A DNA stretch of 39,365 nt from Candidatus Omnitrophota bacterium. GTDB lineage: Bacteria; Omnitrophota; Gorgyraeia; Gygaellales; Profunditerraquicolaceae. The DNA is taken from the NCBI GenBank assembly GCA_028716965.1, contig JAQUOV010000006.1:87282-126646 (forward strand), in the 5' to 3' direction. The translations under genes and the position numbers were made by a program. This document shows positions 31,134-39,097 of the stretch, piece by piece (within the stretch, counting starts at the first letter, position 1; every line of letters starts with the position of its first letter). The notes beneath the pieces were generated by a model. The model was not told the DNA's origin and did not search any database. It saw only the letters and a list, made by a program, of their open reading frames with translations.

Positions 31134-31550
31134 TTACCAGAGTAAAGCCCTTAGCTTATCATCCGCTGTCCTCAATGCATATTCCGGTTTCATTGCCGGC
31201 TTAGTATAGGAAGGGATGGGGAAGGTAACAGTATCATAAATTCCGGCCAATCCGCGTATAGCGCTGGTAATTACGCCGTTTACTACGCCGATGGTCGCCC
31301 CTACCGCGGGATCCTGCTCGATAGAAACCTTTGCTACCTCGGCCGGAAGCTCCGCCCAACAGGTAGCCATATTCATTACCCCGCGTTCAAGCTTGTTAAT
31401 CGCGGAATTGCTATAGGGAATTTGATCACGGTCAATCACCATAGGAGGAGAAGGATAATTAGTTTCATTATCTACATCATAACAATACCCAACCGCCAAG
31501 CTGCCGAAAATTAAAACGAATACACTTAGGATCAAGGTCAGTTTCTTCAT
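31134..31550 (-). CDS. Exported exosortase-system-associated protein, TIGR04073-like
   Basis: A 138-residue exported protein (signal peptide MKKLTLILSVFVLIFGSLAV, cleavage near YCYD). The body INKLERGVMNMATCWAELPAEVAKVSIEQDP... followed by GATIGVVNGVITSAIRGLAGIYDTVTFPIPSYTKP matches my memory of the TIGR04073 family pattern: a 'kl.RG..N..t.w.ElP' start, a glycine-rich helix pair and 'YetvTFP.P'. The family is recorded as co-occurring with exosortase/PEP-CTERM systems; its function is unknown. It overlaps the 88-aa gene by one base (TAATG) with AAAGGAGGG upstream. It is last in the c-di-GMP riboswitch-2 operon. Confidence 0.75.
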   Translation of the reverse strand: MKKLTLILSVFVLIFGSLAVGYCYDVDNETNYPSPPMVIDRDQIPYSNSAINKLERGVMNMATCWAELPAEVAKVSIEQDPAVGATIGVVNGVITSAIRGLAGIYDTVTFPIPSYTKPAMKPEYALRTADDKLRALLW

Positions 31551-31816
31551 TAGTTCCCTCCTTTTTTAACCTCTATCTTTACTAATTGATGTAACAGTTT
31601 CTCCTTAAGAGACCTGGCTGAATCTATTTTTTCTCCGGATATTCCTGCTTCCATAGCAAAATCAATAAGCCCGCGCAAGATGTCATTATAGGAAAGCTTA
31701 CGGCCGGTAGAGAACAAGGCATCTTTGCCTAATTTATCAAGATAATCCATCTCCTGACGGCCTAACATAGTAATAACCCTATGCGTAAGTACCTGACGCC
31801 CACCGCTATCCTGCAT
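31550..31816 (-). CDS. Small protein, possible ribbon-helix-helix DNA-binding regulator
   Basis: An 88-residue cytoplasmic protein. The segment VITMLGRQEMDYLDKLGKDALFSTG, then RKLSYNDILRGLIDFAMEAGI, has the shape of a ribbon-helix-helix (a short strand with alternating polar residues, then two helices) and resembles CopG/MetJ-type regulators. A charged helix follows (EKIDSARSLKEKLLHQLVK). I do not recognise a named family. A strong ribosome site (GGGAGGTGG) precedes the ATG. It is second in the riboswitch-2 operon and overlaps the next start codon. An RHH autoregulator of the operon is inference. Confidence 0.6.
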   Translation of the reverse strand: MQDSGGRQVLTHRVITMLGRQEMDYLDKLGKDALFSTGRKLSYNDILRGLIDFAMEAGISGEKIDSARSLKEKLLHQLVKIEVKKGGN

Positions 31817-31861
31817 AGTTAACCACCTCCCTTATCCCGCTCAGAAAATAAAATTACTATC

Positions 31862-31981
31862 TTAACGGCGAACTCCAAACAACGGCATACCTTCAAATAA
31901 CCTTAACGCCTTAAGAAAATTCATATGTTTTTTGTGATGCCTCCTGGCTTTTGCCAAGGCTTTATGTAAAACTTTCTTCAT
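31862..31981 (-). CDS. 39-residue basic peptide, first gene after c-di-GMP riboswitch 2
   Basis: A 39-codon open frame starting ATG at 31981 with a very strong Shine-Dalgarno (AAGGAGGGGG, 4 bases away). The peptide starts MKKVLHKALAKARRHHKKHM and ends FEGMPLFGVRR. It is very rich in Lys, Arg and His, with no signal peptide and no Cys. It lies between the riboswitch terminator and the 88-aa gene, in line with the operon. The strong ribosome site and position support translation. It could be a nucleic-acid-binding peptide, a leader peptide or a toxin-like peptide; I recognise no homologue. Confidence 0.55.
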   Translation of the reverse strand: MKKVLHKALAKARRHHKKHMNFLKALRLFEGMPLFGVRR

Positions 31982-32014
31982 TTTACCCCCTCCTTCCTTA
32001 AGATAGCTAATAAA

Positions 32015-32045
32015 CAAAAAACCCTAAAAGGCATATTTTAGGGTT
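32015..32045 (-). terminator. Terminator of c-di-GMP riboswitch 2
   Basis: Arms ACCCTAAAA (32021-32029) and TTTTAGGGT (32036-32044). On the minus strand a run of six T follows. The stem words are the same as in the terminator of riboswitch 1. Confidence 0.9.
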
Positions 32046-32054
32046 TATCCCTAC

Positions 32055-32130
32055 TTGGCAGCCCCGCTTTCCCCTTTATAAGAGGACCGGAAGTTTTGCG
32101 CCCCAGCATTACTGCTGGTTAGCCCTTATC
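32055..32130 (-). promoter_or_regulatory. Cyclic di-GMP-I (GEMM) riboswitch aptamer 2
   Basis: The minus strand reads GGGCTAACC, then P2 CCAGCA/TGCTGG with the GTAA tetraloop (arms 32118-32113 and 32108-32103), then GGCGCAAAAC. A P3 with CCGG and a GGGG helix follows, closed by CTGCC pairing back to GGGC. It shares 20 or more consecutive positions with riboswitch 1, and both lie upstream of small exported proteins and terminators. It controls the 39-aa, 88-aa and TIGR04073-like genes. Confidence 0.9.
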
Positions 32131-32178
32131 ATTAGGTTTGTTAAAATACCAAATTGTCAAAATGTCACTTTACATAAT

Positions 32179-32207
32179 ATTATAACATATTTTCAGCTAT
32201 TTTTCAA
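32179..32207 (-). promoter_or_regulatory. Promoter of c-di-GMP riboswitch 2 operon
   Basis: The minus strand reads TTGAAA (32207-32202), 17 bases ending TATGT, then TATAAT (32184-32179), matching the promoter of riboswitch 1. Its -35 box directly abuts the target duplication of the IS at 32208. A TTGACA nearer the aptamer (about 32157) lacks a matching -10. Confidence 0.85.
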
Positions 32208-32222
32208 GCCGGGCCTTTCCCT
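32208..32222. repeat. Target-site duplication, left copy
   Basis: The 15-base word GCCGGGCCTTTCCCT is repeated exactly at 33616-33630 on the far side of the IS. A 15-bp duplication fits the IS481 family range as I recall it. Confidence 0.85.
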
Positions 32223-33615
32223 TGTCAATTAAAATTGAAAACTGGACTGTTTTTAAGCAATTAAGGCTCAAAACTGGACTGGCGTTTTTGCGCTATACTT
32301 CTCCTAAAAAAGGAGGATTTTGCTATGGCGCAAATACACAAACAGTTTTCTACCGAACAGGTCAAAGATCTTTTAAGGCGCTACATGGACAAACAAATTG
32401 AGCGTGCGTATATTCAGGAACTCTTAGGAGTTAAACGGTCCCAGTTCTTCTCTCTGTTGAAAGAATACAGGGATAATCCCGATAGCTTTTCCATCAACTA
32501 CACAAGGACATCTCCTAAGAGGCTTTCCCCTGAAGTTCAGGAAAATATCATCAAGGAGCTTGCTATCGATAAAGAGGCAATTGAAGATAAGAACGTTCCT
32601 CTAAAGTACTATAACTACTCTTACGTTAAAGATCGCTTAGAAAAAGCCTATAATCAAACAGTATCCTTACCAACAGTAATTAAGTGCGCCAAAGAGCATG
32701 ATTATTATATCCCACGCAAGGAACACAAGAAAATACACGACCGCGAAATCTTGACTCGCTACATTGGAGAGCTTATCCAACACGACGCTTCGTATCATCT
32801 CTGGGCGCCGGCTTCCAAGCAGAAATGGTGCCTGATTACTTCACTGGATGACCATAGCCGCTATATCCCTTATGGAAAATTTGAAGAGCACGAGTCAAGC
32901 TGGGCGCACATCCAGGCCTTGCAATCCGTCGTCGTAAAATACGGCTCTCCTTATTCCTACTATGTAGACTGCCATTCCATCTTTAGGTATGTTAGGGGCC
33001 GCGACCAGGTACATCACAAGTTTGAAAAATTCACCGATGATGTTGACCCGCAGTGGAAGCAGGTCCTGCTTGACTGCCGGATCAAGCCTATTTATGCCTT
33101 ATCACCACAGGCTAAAGGCAAAATTGAGCGGCCCTACCAATGGCTGCAAGACCGGATCATACGTTCTTGTATCAGGGAAAATGTTACTACTATTACCCAT
33201 GGCCAGCGAGTCTTAAACGCAGAACTAGACCGCTATAACCATAAGCAAGTGCATTCAACCACCGGTGAAATACCTTATTTACGATTTGAGAATGCCAAAG
33301 AACGGGGTAAATCTTTGTTCCGTCAATTTACTATTCCCTTGCCCTATCTTACTTATAAAGACATCTTTGCTTTTAGGACTAAACGCTTCGTTGACCAGTA
33401 TTGCAAGGTTACCGTTAAAAACCTATCTATTAGGCTTAAAAATGTTGAGCCGAGGGAAACGATTGATATACGCGTTTATCCTCTCGATGGCTCTTTAATA
33501 GAGCTAAGATTCTGGAAAAAAGGCAAACTTATTGATGCTCAAAGGATCAAAAAACGCGAACTCAGGCTGTCCAGTTTTCAACTTTAAGCAGTCCAGTTTT
33601 GAATTTTAGCTAACA
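32223..33615. mobile_element. IS481-like insertion sequence (about 1.39 kb)
   Basis: Ends are imperfect inverted repeats of about 27 bp starting TGT: left at 32223 and right at 33615. The inner 20 bases match with one mismatch and end AAAACTGGACTG. Each end carries a second AAAACTGGAC copy (32270-32281 left; 33569-33578 right), likely paired transposase-binding sites. The element has one transposase gene and a 15-bp direct duplication of target. Intact ends, gene and duplication point to a recent insertion. Confidence 0.88.
32325..33587 (+). CDS. IS481-like DDE transposase
   Basis: A 420-residue transposase with an N-terminal helix-turn-helix (residues 20-50, RAYIQELLGVKRSQFFSLL) and an integrase-type rve domain. 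The DDE triad is probably D154 (IQHDASYH), D215 (YYVDCHS) and E268 (KGKIERPYQW). A C-terminal beta domain follows. The reading frame is complete and the ribosome site (AAAAGGAGG) is strong, so it is probably active. The last codons (LSSFQL) run into the inner copy of the right-end repeat. It is one of only two plus-strand genes. Confidence 0.92.
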   Translation: MAQIHKQFSTEQVKDLLRRYMDKQIERAYIQELLGVKRSQFFSLLKEYRDNPDSFSINYTRTSPKRLSPEVQENIIKELAIDKEAIEDKNVPLKYYNYSYVKDRLEKAYNQTVSLPTVIKCAKEHDYYIPRKEHKKIHDREILTRYIGELIQHDASYHLWAPASKQKWCLITSLDDHSRYIPYGKFEEHESSWAHIQALQSVVVKYGSPYSYYVDCHSIFRYVRGRDQVHHKFEKFTDDVDPQWKQVLLDCRIKPIYALSPQAKGKIERPYQWLQDRIIRSCIRENVTTITHGQRVLNAELDRYNHKQVHSTTGEIPYLRFENAKERGKSLFRQFTIPLPYLTYKDIFAFRTKRFVDQYCKVTVKNLSIRLKNVEPRETIDIRVYPLDGSLIELRFWKKGKLIDAQRIKKRELRLSSFQL

Positions 33616-33630
33616 GCCGGGCCTTTCCCT
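33616..33630. repeat. Target-site duplication, right copy
   Basis: Exact copy of 32208-32222 on the thi4 side of the IS. Confidence 0.85.
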
Positions 33631-33652
33631 TCCAACAGCCCATAAAACTACT

Positions 33653-34426
33653 TTAGAACCTGCCGATTAAGTCTTTGGCCACTTTCTTACCTGCCAAAAG
33701 CATGCCTCCGAATATCGGGCCCATGCGCGGGCCGCCGAATACGGCGTTTGCGCACATACCGCAGGCGTATAAACCGGGGCATATTTCTTTTGAATTACGC
33801 ACTATCGTATCCTCTCCCACTTCTGCCCACATTGATCCTTCCCCCATAGTCTTTCCGGTCTTTGTTTTAAGCCGGATACCGGATTTCTTCTCAATGATGC
33901 GCGCTACCTCCGCAGGATGCCCTGTAGCGTCAACGACAACCCTGGAGCGCATACTTATAGGGTCAACATGCAAACCGGCAATCTCAACAGCGGTCCAGTT
34001 TAATACCAGGCCGGCTACTCTCTTATTACGCACCATTACATCCTCAACGCTCATAAGGTTAAATATCTTTAAGCCTGCCTTTACCGCTTTAGAACAAATG
34101 GTGGAAACAGCCTCAATTGAATCCGCCAGATAATAGCCCTTTTCATAAAGCCTGCTTTTAATGCCAAATTCATCCAGCACGCCTTTGGCTTTATCCTGGA
34201 CCACTATCTCATTGAACATAATACCGCCGCCCCACATTCCGCCGCCTACCGAAAGCTTTCTCTCAAAGAGGGCCACGTTCTTGCCTGCTTTGGCCAAATA
34301 GTACCCGCAGACCATCCCTGCCGGGCCTGCCCCGACAATCGCCACATCAACATCAAGGGCTTTTACCAGCTTTTCTTTATAAGATTCTATTATCGCCTTT
34401 GAAATCACTATTTCATCCAGTTTCAC
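33653..34426 (-). CDS. thi4: Thi4-type thiazole synthase, probably sulfide-dependent
   Basis: A 257-residue flavin-type protein making the thiazole of thiamine from NAD and glycine. Dinucleotide-binding [18 protein letters not shown] is at residues 28-45; [21 protein letters not shown] and the C-terminal [20 protein letters not shown] are Thi4 motifs. At the position of the sulfur-donor Cys of yeast Thi4 there appears to be His153 (GLHVDP), the residue found in archaeal and bacterial enzymes that take free sulfide. Start GTG with AGGAGG 5 bases upstream. It is controlled by a TPP riboswitch. The IS lies just past its 3' end. Confidence 0.92.
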   Translation of the reverse strand: MKLDEIVISKAIIESYKEKLVKALDVDVAIVGAGPAGMVCGYYLAKAGKNVALFERKLSVGGGMWGGGIMFNEIVVQDKAKGVLDEFGIKSRLYEKGYYLADSIEAVSTICSKAVKAGLKIFNLMSVEDVMVRNKRVAGLVLNWTAVEIAGLHVDPISMRSRVVVDATGHPAEVARIIEKKSGIRLKTKTGKTMGEGSMWAEVGEDTIVRNSKEICPGLYACGMCANAVFGGPRMGPIFGGMLLAGKKVAKDLIGRF

Positions 34427-34451
34427 TCTAACCTCCTATTTAGTTTAAATT

Positions 34452-34480
34452 AAAAAACCCTTTTGCCGCAGCATAAGGGT
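34452..34480 (-). terminator. Terminator of the TPP riboswitch
   Basis: On the minus strand, ACCCTT pairs with AAGGGT and six T follow. It sits between the aptamer and the thi4 ribosome site, so TPP binding should favour early termination. Confidence 0.8.
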
Positions 34481-34499
34481 CAAAATAACCATCCATCTT

Positions 34500-34587
34500 T
34501 CCCTCCGCTGGCATTATCCAGATCAGGTTTTTATAAGGGTAATCCGCTTATTACGCGGAACTCTCAGGCCGGTTAACCAGCCTCCCC
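34500..34587 (-). promoter_or_regulatory. TPP (THI element) riboswitch
   Basis: On the minus strand the conserved CTGAGAG is at 34569-34563 and ACCTGATCTGGATAATGCCA at 34529-34510, followed by GCGGAGGGAAAG. These are the diagnostic TPP aptamer segments. It precedes thi4, a thiamine thiazole gene, and a terminator. Confidence 0.97.
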
Positions 34588-34604
34588 ATTTTAAATATGT
34601 AATT

Positions 34605-34632
34605 AGTATAGCTTTTGCACTAACTTTGTCAA
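34605..34632 (-). promoter_or_regulatory. Promoter of the TPP riboswitch and thi4
   Basis: The minus strand reads TTGACA (34632-34627), a 16-base spacer and TATACT (34610-34605), placing the start just before the aptamer. Confidence 0.85.
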
Positions 34633-34681
34633 GCCTTTCATTATTCCCTGTCCACTTCCGGAATCGATATCTACCTAGCAG

Positions 34682-37600
34682 TTAAACGCCTTCTTTATCG
34701 GCATTCTGCCTTTTCTGCCTCTTGTTAAATTGTTTCTCTTTTATCCAGCAATATAATACGGGTACTAACAACGCATTTGATAATGTAGCGCTAATCAACC
34801 CTCCCACTGTAGGAGATGCCATAGGCCGCATTATCTCTGAACCGGTTCCTGTTGAAAGCATTACCGGGATCAAAGCAATAATGGTTGTCGTAGTAGTCAT
34901 CATAATCGGCCTGATCCTCAAAAGGCATCCTGTTATTACCGTCTGGCGAATCTCTTTTACGGATTGTGGGATTTTCTTGCTGAAAAGGTCATCTAAAACC
35001 GAAACCAGCACAACCGCGTTATCCGTAGCTACTCCGAATAAGGCGATAAAACCCACCCATACTGCAGTAGAAAACCTGAAACCAAGCAGGAACAAAAGTA
35101 TTATCCCGCCCATCAAAGATACCGGCAGGCTGGTAGAAACTACGGCCAAAGAACTAAAAGATTTAAATGCCATATACAGGAGCAGCAGAATAATACCCAA
35201 ACAAATAATTAAGGATGGGATAAGCCTTTGCCTTGATTCGATTTCCGATTCAAATTGCCCGGACCAGCTGATAAAATACCCCGGCGGCAATTTTATCCCG
35301 CCGCTTTTAATCTCCTTGCTTACCGCATCTTGCGCCTGCTTAACGAAATCAACCAGCCCTATTACATCCTGATTAACATTTACAAATACACGTGCATAGG
35401 GAAGCGTGTTCTCCGATTGGATCATCGCAGGACCGTTGACTTTTTCCAGCTTAGCTACCTGGCTCAGAGGTATTTGTTCACCCATCATCGTCGAAACGAA
35501 TATTCTCTTTAGGGCCTCCGGATTATCCCTTAGCTCCCGCATATACCTTATCCTGACAGGATAACGTTCCCTACCCTCGACTGTAGTAGTAAGGTTAAGG
35601 CCGCCAATAGCCGTAGAGATGATTTCCTGGATATCATTTATTTTTAACCCATAACGGGAAGCCTGCTGCCTGTCTATTACTATCTCAAAATAAGGGCGGT
35701 TACCAAAACGTTCGGCAAAGGGAGACCTTGCGCCTTTGACTTTCTTCACCACTTTCTCAATCTGGATGGCTATTTTTTCTATAGTCTTCAGATCAGAACC
35801 GAATACTTTTATGCCAACCGGCGTCTGGATTCCAGTAGCAAGCATATCAATCCTATTTCTTATTGGCTGGGTGGTAATAGGGCTGACTCCGGGGACCATA
35901 GTTTTCTCCTGGATCTCTTCGATCAATTCCTGCCGCTTTATGCCTTTACGCCAGGATCTTTCCGGCTTCAGATGAATAATTGTCTCTACCATCGTTACCG
36001 GCGCCGGATCGGTCGCTGTTTCAGCCCGACCCAGCTTGCCTACGACCCACTCCACCTCATCGGGGAATTCTTTCTTTATTATAATATCCTGCTTCTTTAA
36101 AACATCCTGCACCTGTGTGAAAGAAGCCCCCGGGAGCAATACAGGCATAAACAATAAGTCGCCTTCATTAAGGGGGGGCATGAATTCCTGTTTCATTAGC
36201 GAAGCGGAAATAGCCCCGGCAACAAGCAGCAAACAGGCTAAGAATACAGTTATTTTTTTATGGAGTATCACCCAGTTTATAGCAGGCTTATAAACCTTAA
36301 AAAGCAGCCTGGAGGTAATATTATCTTCGGCCAGCCTTAATTTACCTTTTAGCATAAAATATGCCAATGTCGGCAGCAGGGTAAGAGCGATAACCGCTGC
36401 CCCGAACATAGCAAAGGTTTTTGTAAAAGCAAGCGGCCTGAAAAGCTTCCCTGCCTGACCGGTTAAAACAAAAACCGGCATAAACCCGATAATCGTCGTA
36501 AGCAGTGAAAATATTACCGGCTTGCCTACCTCCTGTGCTGCATTGATACAAACCTCAAGCCTCTCTTCGGAAGGTAAGCGGGATAGGTTTCTTTGAGCCA
36601 TGCGTTCGGCAATCTTCCGGTAAATATTCTCAACCAGGATACATCCGGAATCAACCATAACGCCGATAGCAATAGCTATACCTCCCAAAGACATAATATT
36701 GGCATCTACACCGATTAAGCGCATAAGGATAAAGGCGATGAGAATACCGATGGGCAGGACTACCGAAATAATCATGCTGCCCCAAAAATGAAAAAGAAAT
36801 ACAAGGATTACAAAAACAGTAATCAAAACTTCTTGAATTAAAGCACCCCTTAATGTGCCTATAGCCCGCTGGACAAGCCCTGTTCTTTCATAAAAAGGCA
36901 CAATCCTTACCCCCGCGGGCAAGCCAACAGACAACTCCCTGATCTTTTTTTCTATTGCCTTAATTACCTGAAGCGGATTTTCGCCATAACGCATAAGGAC
37001 CACACCGCCGGTTACCTCTTTACCTTCCTTATCTAAAGCCCCCCTTCTAAAATCAGGCCCCAAGACAACCCGGCCTATGTTTTTAACATAAACAGGGGTG
37101 CCATTATGGCTGGATATTACCGTATCCTCTATATCCTTTATATTTTTAATAAACCCTACGCCTCTGACAATAAACTCCACATCTCCCTGCTCAAAAACCT
37201 TTGCCCCCACGTCAATATTTGAACGCCTTACCGCCGTAATAACATCCGCTATCTTCACTCCGTAAGCCAGCAGTTTATTCGGGTCGAGGTCTATCTGATA
37301 TTGTTTAACAAAACCTCCTACCGAAGCTACTTCAGAAACTCCGGGGACGGAATTCAATTGATAGCGTACATACCAATCCTGGATTGAGCGTAGCTGGCTT
37401 AAATCATAATGCGAAGGGACAAGCTGTTCTGAATCAATGGGGCATTTACCGGCCTGAGCATAAGATTTCTGGGGATGCTTTGGGCAATAATAACCGTTTT
37501 CAACCGTATACCAGAAAATCTGGCCAAGGGCTGTGGCATCCGGACCCAAAGAAACCATGGCACCTGCCGGCAAATCTGCTGTCGCAAAGTTCAACCTTTC

Positions 37601-37933
37601 CAACACCCTTGTCCTGGCCCAGTAATAATCAAGACCTTCCTTAAAAATAAGGTTAATCATTCCTATGCCAAAACCTGAGCTCGAACGAATTACCTTTACA
37701 CCTGGCGTACCTAACAACCGTGTAGTCAAAGGATAAACAACCTGGTCCTCCACATCCTTGGGGCTTATCCCCGGCCAATCCACAAAAACAATGACTTGCA
37801 GTTCTCCTATATCGGGTATCGCATCTACCGGCGTGTTTTTTATGGAAAATATACCCCATAGGATTATAAGCAGGAAAGCGCTGATAACCAGAAAACGGTT
37901 TTTTAAACAAATTGAGATAATCCTGTTTAACAT
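34682..37933 (-). CDS. cusA: CusA-type heavy-metal RND efflux pump with inserted metal-binding motif
   Basis: A 1083-residue inner-membrane proton-driven RND transporter of the HME family. Characteristic segments: MLNRIISICLKNRFLVI (TM1), DIGELQVIVFVDWPG, GVMVDSGCILVENIYRK (TM4 region with the proton-relay acidic residue), the MKQEFMPPLNEGDLLFMP block and a repeated second half. An insertion in the first periplasmic loop, YYCPKHPQKSYAQAGKCPI (residues 148-166), resembles the YHS-like heavy-metal-binding domain, with C150 and C164 as likely ligands. It forms an operon with cusB and a TolC-like gene upstream. Likely Cu/Ag or similar export; the metal is not fixed by sequence alone. Confidence 0.93.
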   Translation of the reverse strand: MLNRIISICLKNRFLVISAFLLIILWGIFSIKNTPVDAIPDIGELQVIVFVDWPGISPKDVEDQVVYPLTTRLLGTPGVKVIRSSSGFGIGMINLIFKEGLDYYWARTRVLERLNFATADLPAGAMVSLGPDATALGQIFWYTVENGYYCPKHPQKSYAQAGKCPIDSEQLVPSHYDLSQLRSIQDWYVRYQLNSVPGVSEVASVGGFVKQYQIDLDPNKLLAYGVKIADVITAVRRSNIDVGAKVFEQGDVEFIVRGVGFIKNIKDIEDTVISSHNGTPVYVKNIGRVVLGPDFRRGALDKEGKEVTGGVVLMRYGENPLQVIKAIEKKIRELSVGLPAGVRIVPFYERTGLVQRAIGTLRGALIQEVLITVFVILVFLFHFWGSMIISVVLPIGILIAFILMRLIGVDANIMSLGGIAIAIGVMVDSGCILVENIYRKIAERMAQRNLSRLPSEERLEVCINAAQEVGKPVIFSLLTTIIGFMPVFVLTGQAGKLFRPLAFTKTFAMFGAAVIALTLLPTLAYFMLKGKLRLAEDNITSRLLFKVYKPAINWVILHKKITVFLACLLLVAGAISASLMKQEFMPPLNEGDLLFMPVLLPGASFTQVQDVLKKQDIIIKKEFPDEVEWVVGKLGRAETATDPAPVTMVETIIHLKPERSWRKGIKRQELIEEIQEKTMVPGVSPITTQPIRNRIDMLATGIQTPVGIKVFGSDLKTIEKIAIQIEKVVKKVKGARSPFAERFGNRPYFEIVIDRQQASRYGLKINDIQEIISTAIGGLNLTTTVEGRERYPVRIRYMRELRDNPEALKRIFVSTMMGEQIPLSQVAKLEKVNGPAMIQSENTLPYARVFVNVNQDVIGLVDFVKQAQDAVSKEIKSGGIKLPPGYFISWSGQFESEIESRQRLIPSLIICLGIILLLLYMAFKSFSSLAVVSTSLPVSLMGGIILLFLLGFRFSTAVWVGFIALFGVATDNAVVLVSVLDDLFSKKIPQSVKEIRQTVITGCLLRIRPIMMTTTTTIIALIPVMLSTGTGSEIMRPMASPTVGGLISATLSNALLVPVLYCWIKEKQFNKRQKRQNADKEGV

Positions 37934-37966
37934 TTTACAATTTGATGTTAGTAAAAATCTGCTTCT

Positions 37967-39097
37967 TTATTTTCCGCTTGAACCAATTGCTCCGCTATAA
38001 GCGCTGGAGGCTACATCACTTATCTGACTCTGGGAATCAATCAGGAAATTTGCTTTTATTACAACCCTGTCCCCCTTATTTACTCCTGAGAAAACCGGAT
38101 AAAAATTCATCTTTTGACCGTTAGCATAGGCGCAAGCCATAGGTCCGACTTGGACCTCTTTACCCAGATATGATCCATTACCTAAATCAAGGTATACAAG
38201 TTTCCGCATACCGGTATCCAATAGCGCATCTTCGGGTATAGCCAGGCTAATTCCATGCTCTCCCTTTTCATTAACTAAATACGCCTCAATATATATGTCG
38301 GCATACATCTGCGGTTTTAATTTAAGTTGAAGGTTTTCAATCCTGGCCCTGATACGCACGGAACGGGTTACAGGATCAAGGTTAGAATCTACTGCTACTA
38401 TGCTCCCTTTAAATTCTTCATCCGGAAAACTCACGATATTTATTTTTACAGGCTGGCCTACCCTAATCCAGCTTAACTCATATTCATATATATCCGCATA
38501 TACCCATACATAAGGAGTATCCTTATCAGAAATAATAAGGCTGCGATCGGGCTTGCCCTTGAGCTTAAGGTCATCAATCTGTTCCTGGCTTAAACCAAGC
38601 AAACGCAACTTAAGATCAGCCGCTTCCACCAACGCATCCGCGCGCTCCCTTACTTCATCTATCTGGCTTCTTTCAAGGCTCTTCTTAGCCTTGAGGGCCT
38701 GAATAAATTCCTCTTCTGTTTTATATAACTCAGGATCATAAGCAACCCTGCCTACGGTACGTATATCCTTAAATAGCTGCATAGCGCTAACCGGCTGTGA
38801 AACTATACCTGCCAGGGATACGTCCCTTTGAGTCAAGTGTACCGCACCTTGATGCTGGGTGCCAGCAGAAGACTCAGGGGTTTTATCTTCCTCATACACC
38901 GGGATATAATCCATACCCATATTGTCTTTAGCCGGAAAATCCGAAGTAATGGAAGGGTTCATAGGATTACGGTAGTAGATGATCTTACGTGACTTTTTCC
39001 CTTCCGCGGCATAGGACATATTCACGCAAAATAAAACCAGCAGCCCCATGATTAGGATAACATAAAACTCCATTCTTTTATTTACCTTGATCTTCAT
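37967..39097 (-). CDS. cusB: CusB-type membrane fusion protein, without visible lipoyl-like half-motif
   Basis: A 376-residue periplasmic adaptor linking CusA to the outer-membrane channel. Signal peptide 1-30; metal-binding region YYRNPMNPSITSDFPAKDN then MGMDYIPVYEE at about 40-70, typical of CusB/CusF-like HMBD; then VHLTQRDVSLAGI, a helical hairpin (125-180), and the beta-barrel and membrane-proximal parts (PYVWVYADIYEYELSWIRVGQPV and TRSVRIRARIENLQLKLKPQM). After TVGRVAYD it jumps to PELYKTEEEF, whereas usual CusB has about 35 residues of barrel-sandwich (RVEGWIEKL... type) there. The frame is intact. cusA follows 33 bases later. Confidence 0.9.
   Translation of the reverse strand: MKIKVNKRMEFYVILIMGLLVLFCVNMSYAAEGKKSRKIIYYRNPMNPSITSDFPAKDNMGMDYIPVYEEDKTPESSAGTQHQGAVHLTQRDVSLAGIVSQPVSAMQLFKDIRTVGRVAYDPELYKTEEEFIQALKAKKSLERSQIDEVRERADALVEAADLKLRLLGLSQEQIDDLKLKGKPDRSLIISDKDTPYVWVYADIYEYELSWIRVGQPVKINIVSFPDEEFKGSIVAVDSNLDPVTRSVRIRARIENLQLKLKPQMYADIYIEAYLVNEKGEHGISLAIPEDALLDTGMRKLVYLDLGNGSYLGKEVQVGPMACAYANGQKMNFYPVFSGVNKGDRVVIKANFLIDSQSQISDVASSAYSGAIGSSGK

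Noticed and set aside
32150..32157. TTGACA near the aptamer of riboswitch 2 as an alternative -35
   Set aside because: No fitting -10 at 16-18 bases, whereas the upstream TTGAAA/TATAAT pair is near perfect and matches riboswitch 1.
34722..35372. A 216-codon open frame on the plus strand opposite cusA
   Set aside because: It is the antisense shadow of a clear RND pump reading frame, has no ribosome site and shows no family pattern.
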